NCBI GenBank assembly: GCA_902778535.1
Contig: CACYYG010000005.1
Coordinates: forward strand, 62,001 to 126,000
Source: an uncultured Prevotellaceae bacterium
GTDB lineage: Bacteria > Bacteroidota > Bacteroidia > Bacteroidales > Bacteroidaceae
Length of the DNA: 64,000 bases
Direction of reading: 5' to 3'
Both the position numbers and the translations under genes were made by a program. The number at the start of each line of letters is the position of its first letter. The first letter of the stretch is position 1. Below, piece after piece: positions 24,540 through 33,883 of this stretch. Below the pieces are notes generated by a model. That model saw nothing but the letters and a program-made list of their open reading frames with translations. It searched no databases and had not been told where the DNA came from.

Positions 24540-27023
24540 CTACTTGCGTCCACTGTTGGTGACAAGCTCCTGCAGCTCTGCGTTGAAGCCGTCGGCAGCA
24601 AGGAGCTGCTCAATGGTGAGGTGCATGCGGTAGCGCCAGTAGTGACGCGGGTTGGCTGGGATGTTGATGCGCTCGGCGTTCTGGTCGGGCAGGCGCAGCT
24701 GCTCGTTGATGCTGAGCCAATCCTGTAGGGAGAGGAGGCAGAGCATGGAGGGCGACATAAGGTGACGGCTCACGATGTCTTTGGCCAGCCAGCCGGGCAG
24801 CGGATGAGGCGCCTCGCCTGAGCGGTAGAGCATGGTGTTGTAGTATTTCTGCGTGCGTTCCCGGTCTTCGTCCCACCATTGGCGCAAGGTGGCCATATCG
24901 TGGGTCGAGATGGTGCAGACGGAGCGGTAGGGGTTGCGGCTCAGGTGACCGAACTCTACTGAGGGGTCTTTCGGCATCGACTGAATCTCGAGCGAGAGGA
25001 TGCGCAGCTCGTTCATCACCCAGGGCACGCAGTCGGGCACCATGCCCAAATCCTCGGCACAGCAGAGCATCCGTGTGGCCTGCGTCAGTCGCGGCAGTTT
25101 CTTCATTGCCTCCTGATACCAGAAATGATTATTGCGGCGATAGAAGTAGTCGTTGTAGAGGTTCCAGAAGCGTTGGCGCTCGTCTTCGTTGAGTAGTGTC
25201 TGGAACTCGGGCAGCTTGGTGGCGTTGATGCGGGGATGCCAGGAATTGAAGGGATGAGAGGCGTGAGGTGAGAAGTGTGCGAGGGCCTTGTGGTCCTTAA
25301 GGAAGAATTCCTCGTGGAAGGGCACGCCGTAGGCTTCCACTTCCTCGCGCGTCATCGGCAGTGACGGTTGGAACTGTCCGTAGAGACCGCTCTTCTCAGG
25401 CACCGGAATCTCCCAGATGCGGAAGAATCCGAGCACGTGGTCGATGCGGTAGGCGTCGAAATACTGCGCCATCTTGCTGAAGCGGCGCACCCACCACTGA
25501 CAGCCGTCCTTCATCATCTCGTCCCAGTTGTAGGTGGGGAAGCCCCAGTTCTGTCCGTCTTCGCTGAAGGCATCGGGCGGAGCGCCTGCCTGCCCGTTGA
25601 GGTTGAAGTAGCGCGGCTCAGCCATCACGTCGGCTCCGTCGCGGTTGACGCCGATGGGAATGTCGCCCTTCAGGATGACGCGCTGCTGGCGTGCGTACTC
25701 GTGGGCGCTGTGCATCTGCTGGTCGAGGTTAAACTGCACATAGTACCAGAATGTTGCCGTGCCGCCTTTGTCACGATTGACGCAGAACTGGGCGTAAGGC
25801 TCGAGCCACTCCTTGTTCTGCTCGACGAAGTCTTTGTAGACTTTAGAACGGCGCACCTTCGCCCCCTCCTGTGCATAGAGCTCATGCAGGTATTCCATCT
25901 TCGTGGCGAACATGCGCTCATAGTCAATCTGAGGCAGCGCGTTCAGCTCCTGGCGCAGCTGCTCATAGTGGGCGCGGCGCTTCTCGTCTTTCAGTTGCGG
26001 CAGCTGGCGCAGGTCCGTATACTGCGGATGCAGGGCATAGATGCTGATGCTGTTGTAGGGATAGCTGTCCTGCCACGAGCCGGTGGTGTTGGTGTCGTTA
26101 ATGGGCAGCACCTGCAGGATGCGCTGGCCGGTCTTCGCACACCAGTCGACCATCAGCTTCAGGTCGCCGAAGTCGCCCACGCCGAAGCTTCCCTCTGAAC
26201 GGAGCGAAAAGACGGGAATGACGGTGCCGGCACCCTTCCAGGCGTAGAACGGGAAACTGGCCTGCGGCAGCTCGTAGACGAAGACATCGTCTTTCTGCAC
26301 GCCTACGCTGGGCAGCTCGACGAAGCGGTTGTTGCCCGTTTCCCAAAAGCGGTCGGCATCGGTCAGAATCGGGTCGACACGGAGTTCGTCAGTATCATCG
26401 GCGTTCTTCCTCGGCTCTCTGTTGCCCATATTCACCGCGATGAACTTAAACTCAAACTTTCCCGGCAGACGGTCGGCATTGAGACTCACCACCCACTCGT
26501 GACACTCGTGCTCAGTCATAAGTACCGCCAGGTCGGGATCCCAGCTGCCCAAGTAGGCAGCGGCGCCAACAATGGCCAGCTGCTCGTCTTTACGCAGTTG
26601 CGGAGCGCGTACCTTCAGGCGCACAGTACGTTGAAAACTAACGGGCGTGCTGAGCTTGCGCTCTCGACGCATCACGCAATCGGTGAACGCCGACGAGTAG
26701 AGATAAGCATCTTCGGGGATGTCGAGCCAGTGGTCATACACCACATAGCGCTGGCCATTCGTGGCGGCCAGCTCCAAGCGATGCGGCTCCATCAGCCACT
26801 CGTGGCGCAGTTCTTCCTCACCACGACACACGCTGTAATAATAATCCAGGTAGTGTTGAGTGTTTAATGAGTGTTCAGCGACATCACACCACCAGTGCAG
26901 TCCGTCGTGCGTTTGCATAGGCTGTGTGGCCACTACTTTTGACGAAGTGCCGTCAAGCATATTCAGCACCAGCTGTTCGCCGAAGCTGGTCTGATACTCA
27001 AGGTTAAAAAGTATTTTTATCAT
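24540..27023 (-). CDS. malQ: 4-alpha-glucanotransferase with starch-binding modules
   Basis: An 827-residue cytoplasmic enzyme that moves maltosyl units between alpha-1,4-glucans. Two N-terminal CBM20-like starch-binding modules (about 1-110, and 125-235 with LAIVGAAAYLGSWDP) precede a GH77 catalytic domain. The catalytic residues are in YRIDHVLGFFRIWEIP (Asp nucleophile), CCAEDLGMVP (Glu) and STHDMATLRQWW (Asp). Such CBM20-GH77 proteins resemble plant DPE2. There is no signal peptide. A promoter element is 25 nt upstream and a terminator separates it from nadB, so it is expressed alone. Confidence 0.93.
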   Translation of the reverse strand: MIKILFNLEYQTSFGEQLVLNMLDGTSSKVVATQPMQTHDGLHWWCDVAEHSLNTQHYLDYYYSVCRGEEELRHEWLMEPHRLELAATNGQRYVVYDHWLDIPEDAYLYSSAFTDCVMRRERKLSTPVSFQRTVRLKVRAPQLRKDEQLAIVGAAAYLGSWDPDLAVLMTEHECHEWVVSLNADRLPGKFEFKFIAVNMGNREPRKNADDTDELRVDPILTDADRFWETGNNRFVELPSVGVQKDDVFVYELPQASFPFYAWKGAGTVIPVFSLRSEGSFGVGDFGDLKLMVDWCAKTGQRILQVLPINDTNTTGSWQDSYPYNSISIYALHPQYTDLRQLPQLKDEKRRAHYEQLRQELNALPQIDYERMFATKMEYLHELYAQEGAKVRRSKVYKDFVEQNKEWLEPYAQFCVNRDKGGTATFWYYVQFNLDQQMHSAHEYARQQRVILKGDIPIGVNRDGADVMAEPRYFNLNGQAGAPPDAFSEDGQNWGFPTYNWDEMMKDGCQWWVRRFSKMAQYFDAYRIDHVLGFFRIWEIPVPEKSGLYGQFQPSLPMTREEVEAYGVPFHEEFFLKDHKALAHFSPHASHPFNSWHPRINATKLPEFQTLLNEDERQRFWNLYNDYFYRRNNHFWYQEAMKKLPRLTQATRMLCCAEDLGMVPDCVPWVMNELRILSLEIQSMPKDPSVEFGHLSRNPYRSVCTISTHDMATLRQWWDEDRERTQKYYNTMLYRSGEAPHPLPGWLAKDIVSRHLMSPSMLCLLSLQDWLSINEQLRLPDQNAERINIPANPRHYWRYRMHLTIEQLLAADGFNAELQELVTNSGRK

Positions 27024-27047
27024 GGTTCTTTAGTTTTTAGTCTACCG

Positions 27048-27055
27048 CAAAGTTA
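27048..27055 (-). promoter_or_regulatory. -7 element TAACTTTG for malQ
   Basis: Minus strand TAACTTTG, 25 nt before the malQ ATG. Confidence 0.6.
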
Positions 27056-27102
27056 CAGTTTTTTTTGTGCCCTTGGTGCAGAAAAACGTATGAATAAAGT
27101 AA

Positions 27103-27135
27103 AAGCACCATGCAAACGATTGCAGCATGGTGCTT
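27103..27135 (-). terminator. Terminator after nadB
   Basis: An 11-bp stem AAGCACCATGC/GCATGGTGCTT followed on the minus strand by TTTTACTTTAT. Confidence 0.75.
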
Positions 27136-27159
27136 GATTAAAAGTGCAAGGCTTAAAGA

Positions 27160-28749
27160 CTATTTCTTGTCGTAGGCGTGCACTGGGTAGTCGATGGTGT
27201 AGTGCAGGCCTCGGCTCTCCTTGCGCTCCAAGGCGAAGCGGGTGATGAGGTAGCCCACGTTGATCATGTTGCGCAGCTCGCAGATGTCCTTCGATGCCTT
27301 CACGCGCTTGAAGAGTCGCTCGGTCTCCTCGTAGAGCATGTCGAGGCGGTCCCAGGCGCGATGCAGACGCAGGTCTGAGCGGACAATGCCCACATAGTTG
27401 GCCATAATCTGGTTGACCTCGCGTACGCTCTGTGTGATGAGCACCTTCTCTTCGTTGGTCATCGTGCCCTCGTCGTTCCACTCGGGTATTTTGTCGTTGA
27501 AGTCGTAGAGGTCGACGTGCTTCACTGAGTCCCTTGCTGCCGTGTCGGCATAGACGACGGCCTCTATGAGCGAGTTCGAGGCCAGGCGGTTGCCGCCGTG
27601 CAAGCCGGTGCAGGAGCACTCGCCGAGGGCGTAGAGGCGCTCGATGCTGGTCTGTCCGTTGAGGTCCACCTTGATGCCGCCGCACATGTAGTGGGCAGCG
27701 GGACGCACGGGGATGTAGTCAGTGGTGATGTCGATGCCCATCGAGAGACACTTCTGGTAGATGTTGGGGAAGTGGTGTCGCGTCTCGGCCGGGTCTTTGT
27801 GTGTGACGTCGAGGCAGACGTGGTCGATGCCGTGAATCTTCATCTCCTTGTCGATGGCGCGAGCCACAATGTCGCGCGGCGCCAGGGAGAGGCGCTCGTC
27901 GTATTTCTCCATGAATGTCTCGCCATTGGGCAACTTGAGGATGCCGCCGTAGCCGCGCATGGCCTCGGTGATGAGGTAGGCAGGGTGCGTCTCCTTCGGG
28001 TTGTGCAGCACGGTGGGGTGGAACTGCACGAACTCCATGTCCTGCACCGTTCCCTTGGCACGATAGACCATAGCGATGCCGTCGCCTGTAGCTATGACGG
28101 GGTTCGAGGTGGTCAGATAGACGGCGCCGCAGCCGCCCGTGCACATCACGGTGATCTTGCTCAGATAGGTGTCCACCTTCTCCGTTTCAGGGTTGAGCAC
28201 ATAGGCGCCATAGCACTTGATGTTAGGCGAGCGTCGGGTGACGCGCACGCCCATGTGGTGCTGCGTGATAATCTCCACGGCGAAGTGGTTCTCCTTCACG
28301 GTGATGTCGGGATTGTTTCTCACAGCCTCCATCAGTCCGCGCTGAATCTCGGCACCCGTGTCGTCGGCGTGGTGGAGGATGCGGAACTCTGAGTGTCCGC
28401 CCTCGCGGTGCAGGTCGAAGGAGCCGTCGTCTTTCTTGTCGAAGTTGACGCCCCACTGCACCAGCTCCTTGATTTGCTCAGGCGCCATGCGCACCACCTG
28501 CTCCACGGCAGCGCGGTCGCTGATGTAGTCGCCGGCTATCATCGTGTCCTCTATGTGCTTGTCAAAGTTGTCGACGGCGAGGTTGGTGACCGATGCCACG
28601 CCGCCCTGTGCAAACGAGGTGTTGGCCTCGTCGAGGCTTGTCTTGCAGATGAGGCACACGGAGCCTTTCTTCTCTCGGGCCACCTTGAGCGCATAGCTCA
28701 TGCCAGCCACACCGGCTCCGATAATCAGGAAATCATATTTATAGACCAT
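27160..28749 (-). CDS. nadB: L-aspartate oxidase
   Basis: A 529-residue flavoprotein that oxidises L-aspartate to iminoaspartate, the first step of NAD synthesis. The FAD-binding start FLIIGAGVAGMSYALKVA, the SFAQGGVASV segment, the active-site HREGGHSEFRILHHAD, the GTVQDMEFVQFHPT block and HYMCGGIKVD...LYALGECSCTGLHGGNRLASNSL are all in place. I start at the ATG at 28749 because the Rossmann motif begins at once; the open frame above it overlaps the beta-galactosidase gene. It lies 11 bp below that gene and is probably read from the same transcript. nadA and nadC are not nearby. Confidence 0.94.
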   Translation of the reverse strand: MVYKYDFLIIGAGVAGMSYALKVAREKKGSVCLICKTSLDEANTSFAQGGVASVTNLAVDNFDKHIEDTMIAGDYISDRAAVEQVVRMAPEQIKELVQWGVNFDKKDDGSFDLHREGGHSEFRILHHADDTGAEIQRGLMEAVRNNPDITVKENHFAVEIITQHHMGVRVTRRSPNIKCYGAYVLNPETEKVDTYLSKITVMCTGGCGAVYLTTSNPVIATGDGIAMVYRAKGTVQDMEFVQFHPTVLHNPKETHPAYLITEAMRGYGGILKLPNGETFMEKYDERLSLAPRDIVARAIDKEMKIHGIDHVCLDVTHKDPAETRHHFPNIYQKCLSMGIDITTDYIPVRPAAHYMCGGIKVDLNGQTSIERLYALGECSCTGLHGGNRLASNSLIEAVVYADTAARDSVKHVDLYDFNDKIPEWNDEGTMTNEEKVLITQSVREVNQIMANYVGIVRSDLRLHRAWDRLDMLYEETERLFKRVKASKDICELRNMINVGYLITRFALERKESRGLHYTIDYPVHAYDKK

Positions 28750-28760
28750 TGTTAATGTAT

Positions 28761-31130
28761 TTAATAGATGTAGATGCGGAAGTTCTTGATGCTGCCGGGT
28801 GCGCCCTGTTCGGCACGTGGGAGGTACTCCAGTGCGCTGACGGTATGCTCGGAGCCGAGGTCGATGACGAGTAGGTGTGGTGTGGAGGCGCTGCGCTCCG
28901 TCTGCCAGTAGGTAGACTCCTGGAGGTCGAAGACCTTGTCGAGGGTGTGGTTGCCATTCTCCTCCTCCGAGTTGGCGTACTTGGCCGTCCACGGCTCACG
29001 GCTCAGGCGATTGCCGTTAGTGCCCTGCAGATAGATTTCGGCAATGGCGGCGCGGTCGCCGTCCTTCTGGGTGCTGAGGCACTCGATGGCGAGGTAGCGG
29101 CCTTTCTTCTGACCGTCAAACTTGATGGTCTGCCAGCCGTTGCCTGCCTTGAAGGCGCTCGTGGCTACAGGAGTGGCAGAGTTGAGATCGGGCTTGTCGC
29201 CGATGTTGTTGTGCTTGTTTGACTTCTCCAGCTGCAGCTTGTTCAGCTCAGGCTCGGCCTGTCCCCAGACGACGGCTTGCTTCGGGCCGACGACGTCGAG
29301 GACGATGATTTCGTTCTTGCCCTTCTTCAGCCAGCAGCCGGGGACGTAGAGCGTCTGCTGCGGGCCTATCGACCAGATGCGACCCATAGCATGGCCGTTC
29401 ACGTAGACCTGCCCCTTGCCCCACGTCTCGAAGTTGAGGAACGTGTCGCCCACCTTCTTCAGCGTGAAGTAGCCACGGTAGTAGCCTATGCCGTTGGGTT
29501 CTAAATCCTTTCCGCGGTCGTCGGCAGGAGCGGTAAGGGCGCGGACGGCAGAGTTATAGTCGTCGGGGATGCGAATCTTCATCCACTGCTGGGGCTTCCA
29601 TGTTATTTCATGGTTATCCAATACGGTGGTGATGGTGACGTCGCTGACGATGCCCTTGAAGTCCTTGATGGCCCGTCCGAAGTTGATGCGGCCCATACCC
29701 TCGACGATGATGATCAGCTTATCGCCCCTCCTCACTGGGGGCAGAGTGATGGTCTTCTCGTTCTTCACGCGGTCGGTCTTGCCTACATACTTGCCGTTGA
29801 TGAAGAACTGGGCAAAGTCGTGGATGTCGGCCGTCAATACGCTCCGTTGGGGAATCTCGGGCAGCTCTGTCCCGTATATCATTGAGCCCCATCCGAAGTT
29901 CATCTCCTCGAAGGTCATCAGTCCGCCCTCCTTGGCAATGCTGTCGCAACCCCAGATGAAGGGCTTGAACTCCTTCAGCTCGAACTTAGGTATGGTGATG
30001 ATGGGTGCAGCGGGCTTGGGCACGGCGGGCAAGCCCCCCTTCCGTCCCCCGAGGGGGAAACCGTTGGCGTCGTACTTCTGCATCATCGTGCGCAGCTCGT
30101 AGTATTTCGGGGTGGCCTGGCCATACTCGTTGATGGGAGCATCGTAGTCATACGAGGTGACGTCGGGGGCAAAGCCGGGGCTGTTGGCGCCGGCCCAGTG
30201 GCCAAACGACGTGCCGCCGTGGGTCATGTAGAGCGAGAAGCTGATGCCTTTGGAGAGCATTTCGTCCATGCCGTCGACCATGTCCTTGGCGGGGCGTGTC
30301 TCATGGCGGGCTCCCCACTTGTCGAACCAGCCGCTCCAGAACTCGGAACACATTTTCGGAGCGTTGGGGCGCAGCTCGCCCAGACGGCGGAACTGCTGGT
30401 CGATGTTGGCGCCCGTGCCGAAGTTCATCGTCCAGGTCAAATCAGGTAAACCGTTCTTTTCAAAATTACTGCTCCAGTCGCACTGGAACAACTCTATTTT
30501 CTCTCCATATATGGAACGGAGGCAGTCGCGGATTTCTGAAACATATGGCTTATCCTCGCCATAGCTTCCATATTCGTTCTCCACCTGCATCATGATGATG
30601 GGGCCGCCGTTCTGAATGGTCAGCGGCTTGAGCTGCTCGCCCACCTTCTGCTCGAATATCTTCACGCGCTCCATGAAGTAGGGGTCGCGCTCGCGCAGGC
30701 GGATGTCCTTCTTCTTGAGCAGCCACCAGGGCAGTCCGCCCATCTCCCACTCGGCGCAGACGTAGGGTCCGGGGCGCACGATGACGTACATGCCGTTCTT
30801 CTGCGCCAGGCGGCAGAACTCCGCCACGTCGTTCTGGCCCGTGAAGTCAAACTCACCCTCGCGCTGCTCGTGGATGTTCCAGAACACGTAGAGGCACAGC
30901 GTGTTCATGCCCAGCGCCTTGCACATCTGGATGCGGTGCTCCCAGTAGGGGCGGGGGATACGGGGGTAGTGCACCTCGGCTGCCTTCACCACAAAAGGCT
31001 GGCCGTTGAGCAGGAACGTTTTGTCGCCCGTGGTGAATGTGCCGGGCTTTACAGCATCGGTGTGGGCACTGGCCACAGCGCTGGCCGTCAGCAATACGGC
31101 TGCCAACAGCATTCTCAGGAGATTTTTCAT
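28761..31130 (-). CDS. GH35 beta-galactosidase with C-terminal discoidin-like domain
   Basis: A 789-residue exported enzyme (signal MKNLLRMLLAAVLLTASAVASA) that removes terminal beta-galactose. The TIM barrel spans about 30-350, with acid/base Glu in MMQVENEYGSYG (E186) and nucleophile in MCSEFWSGWFDKWG (E263); the GH35 stretch RPGPYVCAEWEMGGLPWWLL is intact. Beta-sandwich domains follow (about 400-625), and a final F5/8C-like binding module (about 655-789). A short in-frame CCCCC/GGGGG repeat encodes FPLGGRKGGLPAVPKP after the barrel. A promoter element lies 30 nt upstream; nadB follows 11 bp downstream, an unusual partner. Confidence 0.92.
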   Translation of the reverse strand: MKNLLRMLLAAVLLTASAVASAHTDAVKPGTFTTGDKTFLLNGQPFVVKAAEVHYPRIPRPYWEHRIQMCKALGMNTLCLYVFWNIHEQREGEFDFTGQNDVAEFCRLAQKNGMYVIVRPGPYVCAEWEMGGLPWWLLKKKDIRLRERDPYFMERVKIFEQKVGEQLKPLTIQNGGPIIMMQVENEYGSYGEDKPYVSEIRDCLRSIYGEKIELFQCDWSSNFEKNGLPDLTWTMNFGTGANIDQQFRRLGELRPNAPKMCSEFWSGWFDKWGARHETRPAKDMVDGMDEMLSKGISFSLYMTHGGTSFGHWAGANSPGFAPDVTSYDYDAPINEYGQATPKYYELRTMMQKYDANGFPLGGRKGGLPAVPKPAAPIITIPKFELKEFKPFIWGCDSIAKEGGLMTFEEMNFGWGSMIYGTELPEIPQRSVLTADIHDFAQFFINGKYVGKTDRVKNEKTITLPPVRRGDKLIIIVEGMGRINFGRAIKDFKGIVSDVTITTVLDNHEITWKPQQWMKIRIPDDYNSAVRALTAPADDRGKDLEPNGIGYYRGYFTLKKVGDTFLNFETWGKGQVYVNGHAMGRIWSIGPQQTLYVPGCWLKKGKNEIIVLDVVGPKQAVVWGQAEPELNKLQLEKSNKHNNIGDKPDLNSATPVATSAFKAGNGWQTIKFDGQKKGRYLAIECLSTQKDGDRAAIAEIYLQGTNGNRLSREPWTAKYANSEEENGNHTLDKVFDLQESTYWQTERSASTPHLLVIDLGSEHTVSALEYLPRAEQGAPGSIKNFRIYIY
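30031..30058. repeat. In-frame CCCCCGAGGGGG repeat in the GH35 gene
   Basis: This 28-bp stretch matches the left arm of the PorU insert at 43678 in 26 of 28 bases, sharing AAGCCCCCCT and CGTCCCCCGAGGGGGA. Here only one arm is present, and it is read on the opposite strand. Confidence 0.75.
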
Positions 31131-31159
31131 AGTAGACTATTATTGGAAGTTTCTGCGTA

Positions 31160-31167
31160 CAAAGGTA
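31160..31167 (-). promoter_or_regulatory. -7 element TACCTTTG for the GH35-nadB unit
   Basis: Minus strand TACCTTTG, 30 nt before the GH35 ATG. Confidence 0.6.
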
Positions 31168-31298
31168 CGGGAAATATTTGAATACTGCAAATTTCCCCCT
31201 GTTTTTTACCTTAAAAAATTGTGACCTGTACGTTTGGCCTGGCTTCGCCAACCGCATCCTTTTTAGTCTGTTGCAACTGTTCCAAAATGTTTCCGTGC

Positions 31299-31361
31299 TT
31301 GAAACACTTTGTTTCAGCCGTAAAAACACTTTGTTTCTACGGCTGAAACAAAGTGTTTCAA
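31299..31361. repeat. Palindromic intergenic repeat, family B, copy 1
   Basis: Perfect 24-bp arms (TTGAAACACTTTGTTTCAGC plus CGTA, and its complement) surround the 15-nt loop AAAACACTTTGTTTC, which repeats the arm core. Another copy, inverted, is at 51715. It lies in the 476-bp gap 31131-31607 between divergent genes. The rest of the gap holds two promoters and a GC-rich patch (31395-31505) with no gene I can support. Confidence 0.92.
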
Positions 31362-31569
31362 GGGCAAAAATTTTTTGGAACACTTTTTCTCGTGGTGTTA
31401 ACGCTCATCCGAATTGGCCTGAAGGTGGTCGCGAGGAGCCAAAAGGCTCTTCAGGTGAGGAGGCCGCTGACGATGGCGAATCGCACCGTTCTCTTAAAAT
31501 AGAACAAGAAATCTGCAGGGCGGTTGTTTCTTTCACAAGAAAAATTTTGGTGTTTTGCAACACTTTTCG

Positions 31570-31577
31570 TAACTTTG
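31570..31577 (+). promoter_or_regulatory. -7 element TAACTTTG for the PurF-like gene
   Basis: TAACTTTG, 30 nt upstream of the ATG at 31608. Confidence 0.6.
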
Positions 31578-31607
31578 CAGCCTCAAAAACGACATTAACA
31601 CTCATCT

Positions 31608-33083
31608 ATGGGCGGCTTTTTTGGAACCATCAGCACTCGCGACTGCGTAAACGACTTGTTTTACGGCACCGACTACAACTCACATCTTGGCACGCGCCGC
31701 GCCGGTCTTGTCACCTTCGACCCCGAGAAGGGCTTTACCCGCAGCATCCACTCGCTGGAACGCGACTATTTCCGCTCGAAGTTCGAGGACGAGCTGGGCG
31801 AATTCCGCGGACATCAGGGCCTGGGCGTCATCAGCGACACCGACCCGCAGCCCATCATCATCAATTCGCACTTGGGGCGCTATGCCGTAGTGACTGTGGC
31901 GAAAATCAACAACCTGCGCGAGATTGCCGATGAGCTGCTGGCACAGCGTATGCACCTGAGCGAGCAGAGTGCGAACAAGCTGAACCAGACCGAGGTGGTG
32001 GCCCTGCTCATCAATATGGGCAACAGCTTCGTAGACGGCATCAACCGCGTCTATCGGAAGATCAGAGGCTCGTGCTCGATGCTCATACTGACTGAAAACG
32101 GCATTATTGCCGCACGCGACTTCCTGGGCCGCACGCCCATCGTCATCGGACACAAGGAAGTGCACCAGCTGTCGCCCATCGGCACCGACGACTACATCAG
32201 AGCCTATGGCGTGTCGAGCGAGTCGACCAGCTTCCCCAACCTAAATTATAAAACAGTTCGCGATGTAGGGCCGGGCGAGATTGTGCGCCTGACGGCCGAC
32301 GGCATCGAGGTGCTGCAGGCTCCGTTCAAGCGCTGCCAGATATGCTCGTTCCTCTGGGTCTACTACGGCTTCCCCGCCTCCTGCTACGAGGGCATCAACA
32401 CCGAGGACGTGCGCGAGAAGAACGGCCGTATGATGGGTAAGCGAGACGACGTAGAAGCCGATATGGTGTGCGGCATTCCCGACTCGGGCGTCGGTATGGC
32501 TGTGGGCTACGCCGAGGGTTCGCATATTCCCTATAAGCGCGCCGTGCTGAAATATACGCCCACGTGGCCACGCTCATTCACACCCAGCGACCAGAGCCGT
32601 CGCCGACTGGTAGCCAAGATGAAGCTCATTCCCAATGAGGCGATGCTCAAAGGACAGCGTATCGTGTTCTGCGACGACTCGATAGTACGCGGCACCCAGC
32701 TGCGCGACAATGTAAAGGAGTTCTTCGACAACGGTGCCAGCGAGATACATGTGCGCATCAGCTGCCCGCCGCTGGTCTACGGTTGTCCGTTCATCGGATT
32801 TACCGAGTCGAAGTCGGACTTGGAATACATCACGCGCCAGATTATCCGCGACTTCGAGGGCGACGACCGCACGAACCTGGATAAATACTCGCAGACTGAC
32901 ACGCCTGAATACAAGCGTATGGTGGATGAGATAGCACGCCGCTTGGGGCTGACCAGCCTGAAGTTTGCCCGCATGGAAGACCTCGTTGAAAGCATCGGCC
33001 TGCCCAAGGAGCGCGTCTGCACCCATTGTTTCGACGGCAGCAGCTATGACCAGCAGCATGGCGACGGCGAATTCTTCGGATAA
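31608..33083 (+). CDS. Amidophosphoribosyltransferase-like protein lacking the N-terminal Cys
   Basis: A 491-residue protein with the domain order of PurF: an N-terminal glutaminase fold (residues 1-235) and a phosphoribosyltransferase domain (about 260-450) with the PRPP loop IVFCDDSIVRGTQLRDN. True PurF starts with Met-Cys, the Cys being the glutaminase nucleophile; here the start is MGGFFGTIS with Gly at position 2, although RRAG and the GRTPIVIG strand are kept. The Cys residues that hold the [4Fe-4S] cluster in Bacillus-type PurF have counterparts (QICSFLWVYYG, YGCPFIG, VCTHCFDGSS). It may use free ammonia or have another role. A related Cys-less form is, to my memory, common in Bacteroidales. 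Single-gene unit. Confidence 0.85.
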   Translation: MGGFFGTISTRDCVNDLFYGTDYNSHLGTRRAGLVTFDPEKGFTRSIHSLERDYFRSKFEDELGEFRGHQGLGVISDTDPQPIIINSHLGRYAVVTVAKINNLREIADELLAQRMHLSEQSANKLNQTEVVALLINMGNSFVDGINRVYRKIRGSCSMLILTENGIIAARDFLGRTPIVIGHKEVHQLSPIGTDDYIRAYGVSSESTSFPNLNYKTVRDVGPGEIVRLTADGIEVLQAPFKRCQICSFLWVYYGFPASCYEGINTEDVREKNGRMMGKRDDVEADMVCGIPDSGVGMAVGYAEGSHIPYKRAVLKYTPTWPRSFTPSDQSRRRLVAKMKLIPNEAMLKGQRIVFCDDSIVRGTQLRDNVKEFFDNGASEIHVRISCPPLVYGCPFIGFTESKSDLEYITRQIIRDFEGDDRTNLDKYSQTDTPEYKRMVDEIARRLGLTSLKFARMEDLVESIGLPKERVCTHCFDGSSYDQQHGDGEFFG

Positions 33084-33168
33084 GCCCATTTCTTGACACA
33101 AGTCAATTATTTGCTATTGTGTGCGCACAAAAAGCAAAAATGTCTTCTCTCCATTCTCTGTTATTTCG

Positions 33169-33176
33169 TAACTTTG
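33169..33176 (+). promoter_or_regulatory. -7 element TAACTTTG for the lysozyme-fold gene
   Basis: TAACTTTG, about 100 nt upstream of the ATG at 33277; the leader between them is gene-free. Confidence 0.55.
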
Positions 33177-33276
33177 CACCCGTTTTCAGGAAGTGCCGCA
33201 TCTTCTCGCGATGGGAACAGCGGCAGAAAAGCATAGAAACGAGGGCCTTGGCAAAGCCCAAATAATAATAGAGAAT

Positions 33277-33711
33277 ATGAAAAGATTTGTGAAGAATTTA
33301 TGTCTGAGCTTATCGATTCTGACCCTGTTGCCCTTACAAGCCGGGGCTGCCAATGAGAACGATAACTCAGAACAGTTTGACTGGACCCCTGTGATGGAGG
33401 CCATCATTCTGGTAGAGAGCGAAGGAAATCCTAATGCCGTGAGTGGGAACTCGGTAGGTGCCATGCAGATTACTCCCATTCTGGTGCGCGAGTGCAACAA
33501 CATCCTCCAGTCGAGAGGCAGTGACAAGCGCTACACACTGGCCGACCGCTACAACGTAGAGAAGTCGAAAGAGATGTTCCTTCTGATTCAGTCGGAGTAC
33601 AACAAACAAAACAACGTAGAAAAAGCCATCCGTTCATGGAACGGCGGTCCGCGCTACAGCATACGCGCTACCAACGGCTACTACCAGAAAGTGCTCAGAC
33701 GCATGAGATAG
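33277..33711 (+). CDS. Small exported lytic-transglycosylase-like protein
   Basis: A 144-residue protein with a signal peptide (MKRFVKNLCLSLSILTLLPLQAGA). The remainder has the SLT/lysozyme fold: AIILVESEGNPNAVSGNSVGAMQITP contains the catalytic Glu followed by the GAMQI motif, and IRSWNGGPRYS near the end matches the family's NGG turn. Such enzymes cut peptidoglycan. It is shorter than usual and may be a minimal domain. I start at the ATG before the signal peptide; upstream in-frame ATGs would place charged residues first. A strong terminator follows. Confidence 0.8.
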   Translation: MKRFVKNLCLSLSILTLLPLQAGAANENDNSEQFDWTPVMEAIILVESEGNPNAVSGNSVGAMQITPILVRECNNILQSRGSDKRYTLADRYNVEKSKEMFLLIQSEYNKQNNVEKAIRSWNGGPRYSIRATNGYYQKVLRRMR

Positions 33712-33747
33712 GCAAACAAGAGATTGCTTAGAAAGAATCCATATCAA

Positions 33748-33792
33748 GTCCGGTTGCAGGCTGACAAAAAGCCGTGCGACCGGACTTTTTTT
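33748..33792 (+). terminator. Intrinsic terminator
   Basis: Stem GTCCGGT/ACCGGAC with an inner GGCT/AGCC pairing, followed by TTTTTTT. Confidence 0.85.
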
Positions 33793-33834
33793 CGAAAAAT
33801 GCTTAAAATCTTTGGCAGTTGCAAAGTTTAGCAT

Positions 33835-33842
33835 TATATTTG
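33835..33842 (+). promoter_or_regulatory. -7 element TATATTTG for lemA
   Basis: TATATTTG, 41 nt upstream of the lemA ATG. Confidence 0.6.
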
Positions 33843-33883
33843 CATGTCAATAGATAGTATCAACCTTTTAAAATAACAGAATT

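Noticed and set aside
31178..31933. Long open frame over the family B palindrome and the start of the PurF-like gene
   Set aside because: The palindrome and promoter lie inside it and it overlaps the real gene in another frame.
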